From Luteibacter jiangsuensis (GTDB lineage Bacteria; Pseudomonadota; Gammaproteobacteria; Xanthomonadales; Rhodanobacteraceae): a stretch of 64,000 nucleotides of DNA. Below are positions 33,753 to 40,071 of the stretch, piece by piece. Numbering within the stretch: the stretch's first letter is position 1; each line of letters begins with the position of its first letter. Both the position numbers and the translations under genes were made by a program. The notes beneath the pieces were generated by a model. That model was not told where the DNA came from and did not search any database. It saw only the letters and a program-made list of their open reading frames with translations. The DNA lies in NCBI RefSeq assembly GCF_011742555.1, contig NZ_JAAQQR010000010.1, positions 1 to 64,000 on the forward strand, in the 5' to 3' direction.

Positions 33753-34654
33753 TCCGGCCTCGGCAGCTTGAAGATCTCGGCGAGCCGATCGAGCAGGCGC
33801 CGGTGTTCGAGAGCCATCAGGGCGAAGGTTGCATCCCGCTCCGCCTCGCCGCTCTCGGGCTCCGTCTTCTCGTCGAGCACCACGTCGGTGAACCGGACTT
33901 TGCGGATCACCAGGTCTTCGCCGAGCACGAAACTGATGCGGTCGTCGAAAGTCAGGCCGATGCGGAAGACCTGCTTTCCGGTGCGAATGTGCTCGCGCAC
34001 CTCGTCGGTGTCCAGATCCTGCCGGCGGCAGCGGGCGACGGCGCCGTAGGCGGTAGCCGGGTAGCGCAGTTCGATCTCGTCACCCAGGGCGAAGCCCGCC
34101 GGCAGTTCGCCAGTGGCGACCCAGTGGGTCATGAGGATGCGGGGCGATTCCTCCGGCGCGAGCGGCACGGCGGGGAAGCTGCCGAGGGCTTCGCGCAGCT
34201 GGGACAGCAGGCCTTCTGCGGTCTTGCGGCTGGCGGTGTTCACCACGACCCAGCCGCCAGTGAGGTTGGTGTAGGCAGCCGTCAAGGTCTGACGGACGAA
34301 GGCTCGCGGCAGCAACTCGTTGAGCACGTCGTCCTTGATCTTCCTCCGCTCGCGCCCGCTGACCTTGCGGCCCTCGTTCTCGGCGATCTTCTGCACGCGG
34401 CTGGCCAGTTCGTCATTCACGACCGAAGGCGGGAGCATGCGGGACTCGCTGCCCACCATGACCATCGTGTCGTGGCCCACCATGTGCGTGAGGCGGTCGC
34501 CGCCACGTCCGAAGGGCGAGACAAACCCGCGCGTCGACATCTCCATCGGGCCCACGGCGCGCAGCTGGTGCTCGGGTAGCACATAGTCAAGGCGTGACAG
34601 GTCGTCAGCGACGGCCGGCGAGAAGCGGAACAGGGTGAGGTTGCGAAAGAACAT
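33749..34654 (-). CDS. rdgC: Recombination-associated protein RdgC
   Basis: The 301-residue protein matches RdgC throughout: MFFRNLTLFRFS start, LVVG-type MSTRGFVSPFGR near residue 40, ELLPRAFVRQTLTAAY, and FALMALEHRRLLDRLAEIF at the C-terminus. RdgC forms a ring around DNA and limits RecA loading in E. coli. A phage copy may temper the SOS response or aid its own recombination. ATG 34654 follows GAGGAGGA, which fixes the start. Confidence 0.92.
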   Translation of the reverse strand: MFFRNLTLFRFSPAVADDLSRLDYVLPEHQLRAVGPMEMSTRGFVSPFGRGGDRLTHMVGHDTMVMVGSESRMLPPSVVNDELASRVQKIAENEGRKVSGRERRKIKDDVLNELLPRAFVRQTLTAAYTNLTGGWVVVNTASRKTAEGLLSQLREALGSFPAVPLAPEESPRILMTHWVATGELPAGFALGDEIELRYPATAYGAVARCRRQDLDTDEVREHIRTGKQVFRIGLTFDDRISFVLGEDLVIRKVRFTDVVLDEKTEPESGEAERDATFALMALEHRRLLDRLAEIFKLPRPE

Positions 34655-34656
34655 GC

Positions 34657-35019
34657 TCAGTCCTCCTCGCCGTCGTTTTCGCGCTGGAGGCAACGCAGCA
34701 CGAAGTCGTCAGGGACATCGATCTCAAGGACTGGGTTGTAGAAGAAGCGGGCATCCGTAGCCGGGACGAAACGTGCCGGCCAGTTCGGAATCGGCCGGTC
34801 CGTGAAATCGGGGTCGAAGTTCGCGATGCCGATCAGCCAGGAGCCGCTGTGCTCGGGGCAATGCTGGCCGGTCACGATCAGTCCAGCATCCGGCTCGCTG
34901 GGCGCGGTGATCAGATACTCGATGGGTTCGCCGCTGGCGCAGTTGTCGAAGTCATCCTTCGTCACCGCGTACTCGCCGAACGTGTCGTCGCTGTAGCCTT
35001 CGAAGCGGAGCGTTTTCAC
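34657..35019 (-). CDS. Hypothetical acidic phage protein
   Basis: This 120-residue protein (MKTLRFEGYSDDTFGEYAVT start) is acidic and rich in aromatic residues (GSWLIGIANFDPDFTDRPIP). No family is recognised. Its stop lies just before the rdgC start. The 149 bases upstream (35020-35168) hold no ORF but contain two small GC hairpins, at 35031-35046 and near 35142-35160. Confidence 0.6.
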   Translation of the reverse strand: MKTLRFEGYSDDTFGEYAVTKDDFDNCASGEPIEYLITAPSEPDAGLIVTGQHCPEHSGSWLIGIANFDPDFTDRPIPNWPARFVPATDARFFYNPVLEIDVPDDFVLRCLQRENDGEED

Positions 35020-35168
35020 AGGAATCCTTTGCCAGCCGAAGCTGGCGCAGCGTTGAAGATGGACAAGGAAGCCGCCTCACGGGCGAGGCCTGACGGGGGA
35101 GGGAGGAGAACCAGTTCCCGCGCCGAAAGGCGGCTTGCTTGTGCCCCGTTGCCCACGGGGCGAGGGCC

Positions 35169-35297
35169 TTACGGGTGGGAAGAAGCGGGATCGATGACCC
35201 AGCAGGCGGCGCCGAGAAGCCAAACGCCCACGATGAGCGCTACAGCGGTCTTCTCGTCGAAGGGCGCGGACGACCACCAGGTGAAGAAGCGGCGCAT
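35169..35297 (-). CDS. Short membrane peptide of the leftward operon
   Basis: The frame encodes 42 residues starting MRRFFTWWSSAPFDEKTAVA, with one membrane helix (VALIVGVWLLGAACWVI). Its ATG shares one base with the stop of the upstream gene (TGATG). It is not recognised. Given its place in a delayed-early operon it might alter the host envelope, but this is a guess. Confidence 0.5.
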   Translation of the reverse strand: MRRFFTWWSSAPFDEKTAVALIVGVWLLGAACWVIDPASSHP

Positions 35298-35512
35298 CAC
35301 CAGTTCCCCACGGGAGCGAGCAGGGCGAAGAGCGTGAGGCCAACGATCAGCAGCACCGTGATGCCGCGCGGGCTTTCGACGAGCCGCTGCAGGTTCGGTG
35401 TGGACGACTGGGCGTGCTGGTGCGCTTCGGCTGCACGCAAGTCCCGGTCACCTTCGGACTTGAGCGTGGCGTAGCGCAGGGCCTGCCGCTGGCGGACGGT
35501 GAGGGCGCTCAT
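35297..35512 (-). CDS. Small phage membrane protein
   Basis: This 71-residue protein has a basic helical N-terminal half (MSALTVRQRQALRYATLKSE) and a C-terminal membrane helix (ITVLLIVGLTLFALLAPVG, about residues 51-69), so it is probably tail-anchored in the inner membrane. ATGA overlap with the upstream gene supports this start. Function unknown. Confidence 0.6.
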   Translation of the reverse strand: MSALTVRQRQALRYATLKSEGDRDLRAAEAHQHAQSSTPNLQRLVESPRGITVLLIVGLTLFALLAPVGNW

Positions 35513-35832
35513 GCGGCACCCCCGACGCGGGCGAGGGCGGCGCGGCTTTCGATTTGCGCCAATTCGGAAGCGCGGGCGATATTCATGGCGGCGATCACGG
35601 CGTCATTTCCCGCGACCTTCGCGACTGCATCGTCGTATCGATCATTCACCTCGTCCACCTGTTTGCTGTAGTAGCTCGGGCAGACGCGATGCACGCGATA
35701 GCGGCGCGTCGGCGCACGTGAACCCTTGAATCCAAAGCTGTCCGACTTCGCCCACCACTTCGATGGCTGGTCGGCCTCGATGGGAAGACGGCAGTGCGGA
35801 CACACATCCACCCTCTGCGTCTCGTTATCCAT
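35509..35832 (-). CDS. Hypothetical phage protein with zinc-ribbon-like start
   Basis: The 107-residue protein begins MDNETQRVDVCPHCRLPIEA, with one CxxC pair and a later VHRVCP cysteine that may complete a metal site. A helical C-terminus follows (VNDRYDDAVAKVAGNDAVIA). No family is recognised. ATG 35832 overlaps the next upstream gene by eight bases; the longer frame was rejected as non-protein-like. Confidence 0.55.
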   Translation of the reverse strand: MDNETQRVDVCPHCRLPIEADQPSKWWAKSDSFGFKGSRAPTRRYRVHRVCPSYYSKQVDEVNDRYDDAVAKVAGNDAVIAAMNIARASELAQIESRAALARVGGAA

Positions 35833-36061
35833 GGGACGCCTCCAGGCGGGCAAGTGATTCGCGTAGCTTGCGCGTCCGTGGGTGTGTTGGCGCCAACACT
35901 TCGAGAAGATGGAGCGCATCGATTGCACGGATTGCCATCGCGGCGGTCGCATCTCGACGCTCCGTATAGACCGCAACGACAGTCTTCGGGCACAAGCCTT
36001 TATTGGCCGCGTGCTGCAAGCAAATCTCGATGGAATCAACCCTCTGCGTCTCGGTGCTCAT
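35825..36061 (-). CDS. Hypothetical phage protein
   Basis: The 78-residue, mainly helical protein (MSTETQRVDSIEICLQHAAN start) is not recognised. Its first residues resemble those of the neighbouring gene product (MDNETQRVD), which may reflect a duplicated start region. ATG overlaps the stop of the lipoprotein gene upstream (ATGA). Confidence 0.55.
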   Translation of the reverse strand: MSTETQRVDSIEICLQHAANKGLCPKTVVAVYTERRDATAAMAIRAIDALHLLEVLAPTHPRTRKLRESLARLEASHG

Positions 36062-36282
36062 CGCGCACCCTCCGCATCGGTGTAGCCCTTGGCCCGAAGG
36101 CAGGCGGGAACCGCTTCGTGCTGGATGTACGCCTCACGCTCGCGTTGCGAGATGTTGTCCGGCACGACGACGCCGTAGGTGCACTGCTCGATGTCGCGGT
36201 CGCGCTGGGTCTTCTGGACGGCGCAGCCGAAGGCGGCGAGGCAGGCTAGGGTGACGAGGCAGGTGCGAAGGAAGGCGTTCAT
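36058..36282 (-). CDS. Small phage lipoprotein
   Basis: This 74-residue precursor has a hydrophobic signal (MNAFLRTCLVTLACLAAFGC) with a lipobox-like AFGC and Cys20 as the probable lipidation site. The mature part is short and charged (QKTQRDRDIEQC, REREAYIQHEAVPACLRAKG) with two further Cys that could form a disulfide. Expressed early, it may act at the envelope, for example in exclusion; no family is known. Confidence 0.6.
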   Translation of the reverse strand: MNAFLRTCLVTLACLAAFGCAVQKTQRDRDIEQCTYGVVVPDNISQREREAYIQHEAVPACLRAKGYTDAEGAR

Positions 36283-36521
36283 GCGGCGTCTCCCTGCGCA
36301 ATGACCTGATCCGCTTCATCGAGTTGTTTGATGAGGGCCGACGCGAAAGCGCGCCATTCGTCATTGCTTCCGTGAAATCCGCAGCGGAGGCTGCCCGCGC
36401 CCGTATCGAATTCGACGGCACAGCGACCTTCGCCACATGCCCGGCGCATGGTGTGGACGCTGACGCTGACATTGCCAATGGTCAGCGCCTCATGTTCTGC
36501 GCGAATGGTGTCGGTGCTCAT
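36279..36521 (-). CDS. Hypothetical phage protein
   Basis: The 80-residue protein (MSTDTIRAEHEALTIGNVSV start) has paired Cys (CGEGRC; LRCGF) and a helical C-terminus (WRAFASALIKQLDEADQVIA). No family is recognised. Start and stop overlap neighbours by four bases. Confidence 0.58.
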   Translation of the reverse strand: MSTDTIRAEHEALTIGNVSVSVHTMRRACGEGRCAVEFDTGAGSLRCGFHGSNDEWRAFASALIKQLDEADQVIAQGDAA

Positions 36522-36781
36522 GCAGCACCCCCAATCGCATCCCAGCACGACTCGACCGCCATCCGGCTGTAATGCCGCACCGCCTGCTCGCGCTGGGCGT
36601 CGAGTAGGGCAAGGTGCGCGGCATTCAGGGCGTCGAACGCGTCCTTCGCACGGAAGGCGGCATCGCCCGGGGCGTTGAGGTCGGACTCGATGTCCGCGAT
36701 CAGTTGGTTGGCGACTCGGGCCAGTTCCCACGCGCGTTCGGCGAGCGTCTGGCAGTTCGGCTTGTTAAGGCTGGTGCCCAT
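36518..36781 (-). CDS. First gene of the leftward operon, hypothetical
   Basis: This 87-residue, largely helical protein (MGTSLNKPNCQTLAERAWEL start) is not recognised. It is the first gene behind the candidate PL promoter at 36822-36849, with a GAGGGAGAGGA ribosome site before ATG 36781. Its position is that of lambda N, but it lacks an Arg-rich N-terminal motif, so an antiterminator role is not supported. Confidence 0.62.
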   Translation of the reverse strand: MGTSLNKPNCQTLAERAWELARVANQLIADIESDLNAPGDAAFRAKDAFDALNAAHLALLDAQREQAVRHYSRMAVESCWDAIGGAA

Positions 36782-36821
36782 GGTCCTCTCCCTCGCCGGT
36801 GTTTGGCGGCGTGGAAGTGAG

Positions 36822-36849
36822 ACTATGGCATTCCATAGATCACTGTCAA
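36822..36849 (-). promoter_or_regulatory. Candidate PL promoter of the leftward operon
   Basis: On the minus strand TTGACA (36849-36844) is followed after 16 bases by CATAGT (36827-36822). One operator overlaps each element. The same layout occurs on the plus strand at 39003-39030. Confidence 0.72.
36824..36837. promoter_or_regulatory. Repressor operator OL1
   Basis: TATGGCATTCCATA has perfect 5-bp arms (TATGG/CCATA) and covers the -10 region of PL. It is 24 bases from OL2 and belongs to the family TATGGnATnCCATA. Confidence 0.75.
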
Positions 36850-36861
36850 TGGGATTCCATA
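36848..36861. promoter_or_regulatory. Repressor operator OL2
   Basis: AATGGGATTCCATA overlaps the -35 box of PL by two bases and is offset exactly 24 bases from OL1. One arm base deviates from the TATGG/CCATA consensus. Confidence 0.7.
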
Positions 36862-36880
36862 ACTTTTTTCGGCAGGCGAG

Positions 36881-36902
36881 AAAAAGGCCGCCGAAGCGGC
36901 CT
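36881..36902 (-). terminator. Terminator of the lysogeny-side lipoprotein gene
   Basis: Read on the minus strand, AGGCCGC-TTCG-GCGGCCT is followed by TTTTTC. It lies between the lipoprotein gene at 36928 and PL, so it keeps immunity-region transcripts out of the leftward operon. Confidence 0.85.
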
Positions 36903-36927
36903 CAGATGGAGCGCGGGCGTCAGACCG

Positions 36928-37356
36928 TTACAGGGTGGTGGGCGTGATCTCGACGCCCGAATTCGGGTTGATCGTGATCCGGAAGCGCTTCTCGTCGCCA
37001 GGCTTCAGGATCGTGGACACCTCGCGGCGATCCTTACCCTCCCTGTAGCCGCAGAGGCCGGAGCCGGTATTCCAGGTGCCGACGATGTGCTCGCCCGCGG
37101 GGACGTGGAAGGTGGCGCGCTCGCCGGCGGCTACTTTCGCCACGACCTTCCCGTCGATGAAGATGGCGCCGTAGCAGCCGCTGCCGGACATCCCGACGTC
37201 ACGGGTAACCACGATGGTGGCGTCACCCTCGGTCGGGGACTGGAAGGCGAGTAGCCGTTCAGGGGGTGGCTGGCGCAGCTGGTCGGGTCGGGGCGGCTTC
37301 GTGACGCAGCCGGCAATGGCGATCGAGCAGGCGACAAGAATCCAGGCGTGGCGCAT
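36928..37356 (-). CDS. Phage lipoprotein A (DUF2846-like), immunity region
   Basis: The 142-residue lipoprotein has a signal peptide with lipobox AIAGC17 and a beta-rich domain, TRDVGMSGSGC ... IDGKVVAKVAAGE ... VPAGEHIVGTW ... GLCGY, resembling DUF2846-type lipoproteins. A second gene in the tail module (62707) encodes a protein of the same length, lipidation position and motif order. Its location on the repressor side, flanked by two terminators, marks it as a candidate lysogenic-conversion gene, perhaps blocking superinfection. GGGGAAAGGG provides the ribosome site. The role is inferred. Confidence 0.75.
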   Translation of the reverse strand: MRHAWILVACSIAIAGCVTKPPRPDQLRQPPPERLLAFQSPTEGDATIVVTRDVGMSGSGCYGAIFIDGKVVAKVAAGERATFHVPAGEHIVGTWNTGSGLCGYREGKDRREVSTILKPGDEKRFRITINPNSGVEITPTTL

Positions 37357-37393
37357 TCCCTTTCCCCTGTGGATGGTCGGTCCCGATGATACG

Positions 37394-37418
37394 AAAAAGC
37401 CCGCCGGAGCGGGCTTTT
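37394..37418 (-). terminator. Terminator downstream of the repressor-side operon
   Basis: AAAAGCCCGC (37395-37404) and GCGGGCTTTT (37409-37418) pair around CGGA; the minus-strand transcript continues with TTTTTCG. It sits eight bases past the stop of the 37427 gene and before lipoprotein A. Confidence 0.85.
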
Positions 37419-37426
37419 CGAGGCAT

Positions 37427-37876
37427 TCAGCTACCTACGCCGAACCATCTCGCTATGGTAGCTGCTCCGCCATTGGCGAGCCATGCGATGGCCGTGCCCA
37501 CCAGGCCAACTGCGGCCGATGCGGCACCGAACGCCCCCTTCCATGTGGGCAGATCTTCGACATCCTTCTTCACCAGCTTTATGTCGCTTTCGACAGTATT
37601 TATCTGCAACTTCATCGCACCAACGTCTTCCGAAACCTTCTGGAGTCGGGTGTCGATGCTCCGAAGCAGGGCGTCAGACATGGTTATGAATCCTGGAGTC
37701 TTGGTACCGAATGAGGCGCCAGCATACCCGGTGGGCGTGGCATTTAAGTTAAGCTGACCGGTATTGCCGAAAGTGCCTAGCGTTTTTGGCGGCGGCGCGG
37801 AGCCGGCCCCAGAAGTTACCATTGGGGCGATCCAGGCTGGCGGCGTCGCGCCGCTCGACACAGCATCGACGCTCAT
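37427..37876 (-). CDS. Coiled-coil, tail-anchored membrane protein
   Basis: The 149-residue protein has a Gly/Pro/Thr-rich first third, a coiled-coil-like stretch (LLRSIDTRLQKVSEDVGAMK, INTVESDIKLVKKDVEDL) and a C-terminal membrane helix (AASAAVGLVGTAIAWLANGG). The last two parts resemble XhlA-type phage or mobile-element membrane proteins. The N-terminal extension is supported by ATGA overlap with the next gene, although an internal ATG (MSDALLRS) could give a shorter form. It lies in the repressor operon, so it is probably made in the lysogen. Confidence 0.65.
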   Translation of the reverse strand: MSVDAVSSGATPPAWIAPMVTSGAGSAPPPKTLGTFGNTGQLNLNATPTGYAGASFGTKTPGFITMSDALLRSIDTRLQKVSEDVGAMKLQINTVESDIKLVKKDVEDLPTWKGAFGAASAAVGLVGTAIAWLANGGAATIARWFGVGS

Positions 37877-38238
37877 GCCTGGTTCTGATTCTCAGTCGCG
37901 GCTGCATGGGCTGCCATGGCCTGATCAGCTGCGTCAGCGTGGGTTATAAGGAGGGCTGCCAGCTGTCGAGCAGCCGCCGGCGCCATCTTCATGCGTCCGA
38001 GAATCGTGCGGGCGGGCAAAGTCGTGGGGAACTCGAATCGCGGGTTCGCCAAGCCATCTGAGGGTTGCGTCCCGACCATGTCACCTGTGACGCGCATGGT
38101 CGGGTAAACAATATGGTCATCGGCGAAGTCGACCTGTAGCGTTCCGTCCGAGATGGGGCCCGTGACAACCACCGCCGGGTTGGTGATGAAGAAATAGTTG
38201 GGTGCCAGGGTTACCGGCACTTCGAGATGACCTTCCAT
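37873..38238 (-). CDS. Hypothetical protein next to the repressor
   Basis: This 121-residue protein starts MEGHLEVPVTLAPNYFFITN behind a GCAGGGGAAC ribosome site. It has a beta-rich first half (DGTLQVDFADDHIVYPTMRV) and an Ala-rich helical end. Similar short proteins with a TMRVTGDMVG-like core and an Ala-rich tail occur in phages and plasmids, without known function. It is the gene after the repressor in the same direction and so a candidate lysogeny gene. Confidence 0.62.
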   Translation of the reverse strand: MEGHLEVPVTLAPNYFFITNPAVVVTGPISDGTLQVDFADDHIVYPTMRVTGDMVGTQPSDGLANPRFEFPTTLPARTILGRMKMAPAAARQLAALLITHADAADQAMAAHAAATENQNQA

Positions 38239-38315
38239 ATTGTTCCCCTGCTTTGAAGCCAGATTTTCGCATTGAGGACTGCGCCCGTCTGTAGGACTTC
38301 GCCTACAACGATCGG

Positions 38316-38966
38316 CTAGTCCTCCCAGCTCCCGATCCACCGCACCCGGCCATGGATCTCGAACTGCCTCGATTCGTCGACCGCTACAGGCTTACGCCAC
38401 TTCGGGTCGTCCTTATTGTCGCTGGCGATGAACCAGCGGCCGCCCAGCTCGACCAGCCGCTTGGCCATGAGGTCGCCCTCGTAGCTGATCACGTAGATCT
38501 TGTCGTCCCGCGGCTCGATATCTGAAGTGTCGAAGAGGATGGCGTCCCCGTTCTTTATGGTCGGGGACATGGAGTCGCCCCGGCCATAGAGGACTGCGAG
38601 GCGGTCGGCGTGGAGCTTCTTCCGGCGCAGGCTCTCGGCCCGAAACTTCAGTTTATGTGTCTCGGCGTATTCGTCGACCACGGCGCCATCGCCCAGGGCG
38701 GCCGCCTGGCGAACCCCGACGATGTCGGCCCAGCCTTCCTCGGCCGGCGGCTCGTCGCTCGCTTCCATGGGGCCTTTGCCGGTTTCCAGCCACTCCACGC
38801 GCACGCGGAGAGCCTTCGCCAGCACGTGGAGCTTCGTGCTTGACGACTGATCGCTGTTCTCGATACCGGCCAGTGTCGGATATGGCAGGTCCGCAGCCTT
38901 TGCCAGAGCAGGCCGAGACATCTTCAGGCGCTGGCGCGCCTCCTTGATTCGTTCACCCACGGTCAT
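38316..38966 (-). CDS. CI-like repressor with S24 autopeptidase domain
   Basis: The 216-residue repressor has an XRE helix-turn-helix (ERIKEARQRLKMSRPALAKA, LPYPTLAGIENSDQ) in residues 4-60 and a LexA/CI-like S24 peptidase domain. The catalytic Ser lies in GRGDSMSPTIKNGDAILFD and the Lys in EGDLMAKRL. It should keep PL and PR silent by binding the TATGGnATnCCATA operators and be inactivated by RecA-stimulated self-cleavage after DNA damage. ATG 38966 is chosen since the upstream extension runs across the operators. Confidence 0.92.
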   Translation of the reverse strand: MTVGERIKEARQRLKMSRPALAKAADLPYPTLAGIENSDQSSSTKLHVLAKALRVRVEWLETGKGPMEASDEPPAEEGWADIVGVRQAAALGDGAVVDEYAETHKLKFRAESLRRKKLHADRLAVLYGRGDSMSPTIKNGDAILFDTSDIEPRDDKIYVISYEGDLMAKRLVELGGRWFIASDNKDDPKWRKPVAVDESRQFEIHGRVRWIGSWED

Positions 38967-38990
38967 GGGCGAATGGTTATGGAAAGACGT

Positions 38991-39004
38991 TATGGGATGC
39001 CGTT
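38991..39004. promoter_or_regulatory. Repressor operator OR2 (degenerate right arm)
   Basis: TATGGGATGCCGTT has a perfect left arm and a degraded right arm that merges with the PR -35 box TTGACA. It is exactly 24 bases from OR1. A further half-site, TATGG, begins at 38978. Confidence 0.62.
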
Positions 39005-39030
39005 GACAGCGAGTTATGGGATGCCATAGG
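39003..39030 (+). promoter_or_regulatory. Candidate PR promoter of cro
   Basis: TTGACA at 39003-39008 and CATAGG at 39025-39030 are spaced by 16 bases, the same design as PL. The -10 box is poor. The cro ATG lies only nine bases past the -10 box. Confidence 0.7.
39015..39028. promoter_or_regulatory. Repressor operator OR1
   Basis: TATGGGATGCCATA has perfect TATGG/CCATA arms and covers the -10 region of PR. The 12-mer TTATGGGATGCC is repeated exactly 24 bases upstream. Confidence 0.75.
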
Positions 39031-39039
39031 CTTCGCCCC

Positions 39040-39258
39040 ATGAAGCCATGGTCCGAACGAATCGCAGATTTGCAGAACGACGGCTGGTCGCTCACCGCGC
39101 TCGCCTCAGCCATTGGCTGCTCGCCTCAAGCCCTGTCGGACATCAAGCAGGGCAGGTCGCAGGAGCCCAGGGGAATGGCAGCTGTGCGCCTGCACCACCT
39201 GCACCTTTCCGGCGCGAAGCCTCCGGTCGACCCAGTCCCCGCCGGGAAGGTGGCCTGA
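39040..39258 (+). CDS. cro: Cro-like transcriptional regulator
   Basis: This 72-residue protein has a helix-turn-helix (LTALASAIGCSPQALSDIKQ, residues 17-36) typical of phage Cro/YdaS regulators. It lies divergently from the repressor behind PR. No ribosome site precedes ATG 39040, and the -10 box ends at 39030, so its mRNA may be leaderless. It would repress repressor synthesis and tune early transcription during lytic growth. Confidence 0.82.
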   Translation: MKPWSERIADLQNDGWSLTALASAIGCSPQALSDIKQGRSQEPRGMAAVRLHHLHLSGAKPPVDPVPAGKVA

Positions 39259-39259
39259 C

Positions 39260-39358
39260 GTGCTCACCGACATCCTCTGCCTACTGACGTTTGCCTCTCC
39301 GTCCATGTGGATGGTGTTCAAGGCGACGACCCCGAATCGAACTGAGAGGCGCCCATGA
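39260..39358 (+). CDS. Possible 32-residue ORF between cro and the next gene
   Basis: The frame opens with GTG one base after the cro stop and ends with a TGA overlapping the next ATG. It encodes a short hydrophobic stretch (LTDILCLLTFASPSMWMVF) and a basic end. The neat spacing suggests translation coupling, but no homologue is known. Confidence 0.3.
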   Translation: MLTDILCLLTFASPSMWMVFKATTPNRTERRP

Positions 39359-39804
39359 GCCTGATCGTTTCCTTGCTGGCGCTGGCCATCGCCGCTGGCA
39401 ACCTTGTGTGGCTGGCGCGCATGCAGCGTCGATCGACTCGCGTCGGCGAGTTGACCGTAGACGTCAAGGTCGACGGTGCCGAACTCGGCCGGCGGATGGC
39501 CGAGGTGGCGCGTAAGACCATCGTAGGTGCATGGCTCGGTATACGAATCAGCGACGTTGCCGGTGAGCGCCGCCAGGACGGGTTCGAAGAGATAGACCCC
39601 TTTTCGCCGTCGCCTTTGGCCGCTACCCGCGATTTCATGAGGAGCCAGGTGCTCGCACAGAAGGCGAGCACCTGCAAGGACCCGCTGGTTAGCGCGCGTC
39701 TTTTGGCAGAAGCCAGCCTGCTTGCTCTTCGCTCAGCGCGAACTGCAAGTCCTCGTAGCTCATCGCCTTCACGTCCCTCGGGAGCCAGTGATGCTTCTGC
39801 ATGA
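39355..39804 (+). CDS. Membrane-anchored phage protein
   Basis: The 149-residue frame starts with a membrane anchor (MSLIVSLLALAIAAGNLVWL) followed by VGELTVDVKVDGAELGRRMA, and the first 105 residues look like real protein. The last 40 residues are Ser/Arg-rich and overlap the leftward gene at 39689 antisense by 116 bases. That antisense gene also looks real. The two may genuinely overlap. Confidence 0.5.
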   Translation: MSLIVSLLALAIAAGNLVWLARMQRRSTRVGELTVDVKVDGAELGRRMAEVARKTIVGAWLGIRISDVAGERRQDGFEEIDPFSPSPLAATRDFMRSQVLAQKASTCKDPLVSARLLAEASLLALRSARTASPRSSSPSRPSGASDASA

Positions 39805-39949
39805 GGTAGTAGCGCACCGCGTCGAGACCGTGAAGGTCCGACTTGTACCCCTGTTTCTCCGCGAGAGCGTCGCCGAAAACGTCCAGTGAATAGGTGAGGT
39901 CCGCGTCCGCGTGATGCAGGCCCTTCCTCAGTTCGTAGTGCTCTTTCAT
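39689..39949 (-). CDS. Hypothetical phage protein, convergent
   Basis: This 86-residue protein (MKEHYELRKGLHHADADLTY start) has a well-formed mixed composition ending LSEEQAGWLLPKDAR, and AAAGGAAACCC lies before its ATG. It is a lone leftward gene in the rightward early region; its 3' end overlaps the neighbour at 39355-39804. No family recognised. Confidence 0.6.
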   Translation of the reverse strand: MKEHYELRKGLHHADADLTYSLDVFGDALAEKQGYKSDLHGLDAVRYYLMQKHHWLPRDVKAMSYEDLQFALSEEQAGWLLPKDAR

Positions 39950-40071
39950 GGGTTTCCTTTCGTTGATGGGTCGTGGTGTCGCAGCTCGATTCTGCCACGA
40001 AGGGAAACCCGCCTTTTCCGTACGCCGTGATGTCCATGGCGTAAGTGTCTCAACCAGTGAGATTCACCACC

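Noticed and set aside
36518-36781. Lambda N-type antiterminator at the first leftward gene
   Set aside because: Position fits, but there is no Arg-rich RNA-binding N-terminus and no boxA/boxB-like site could be recognised near PL.
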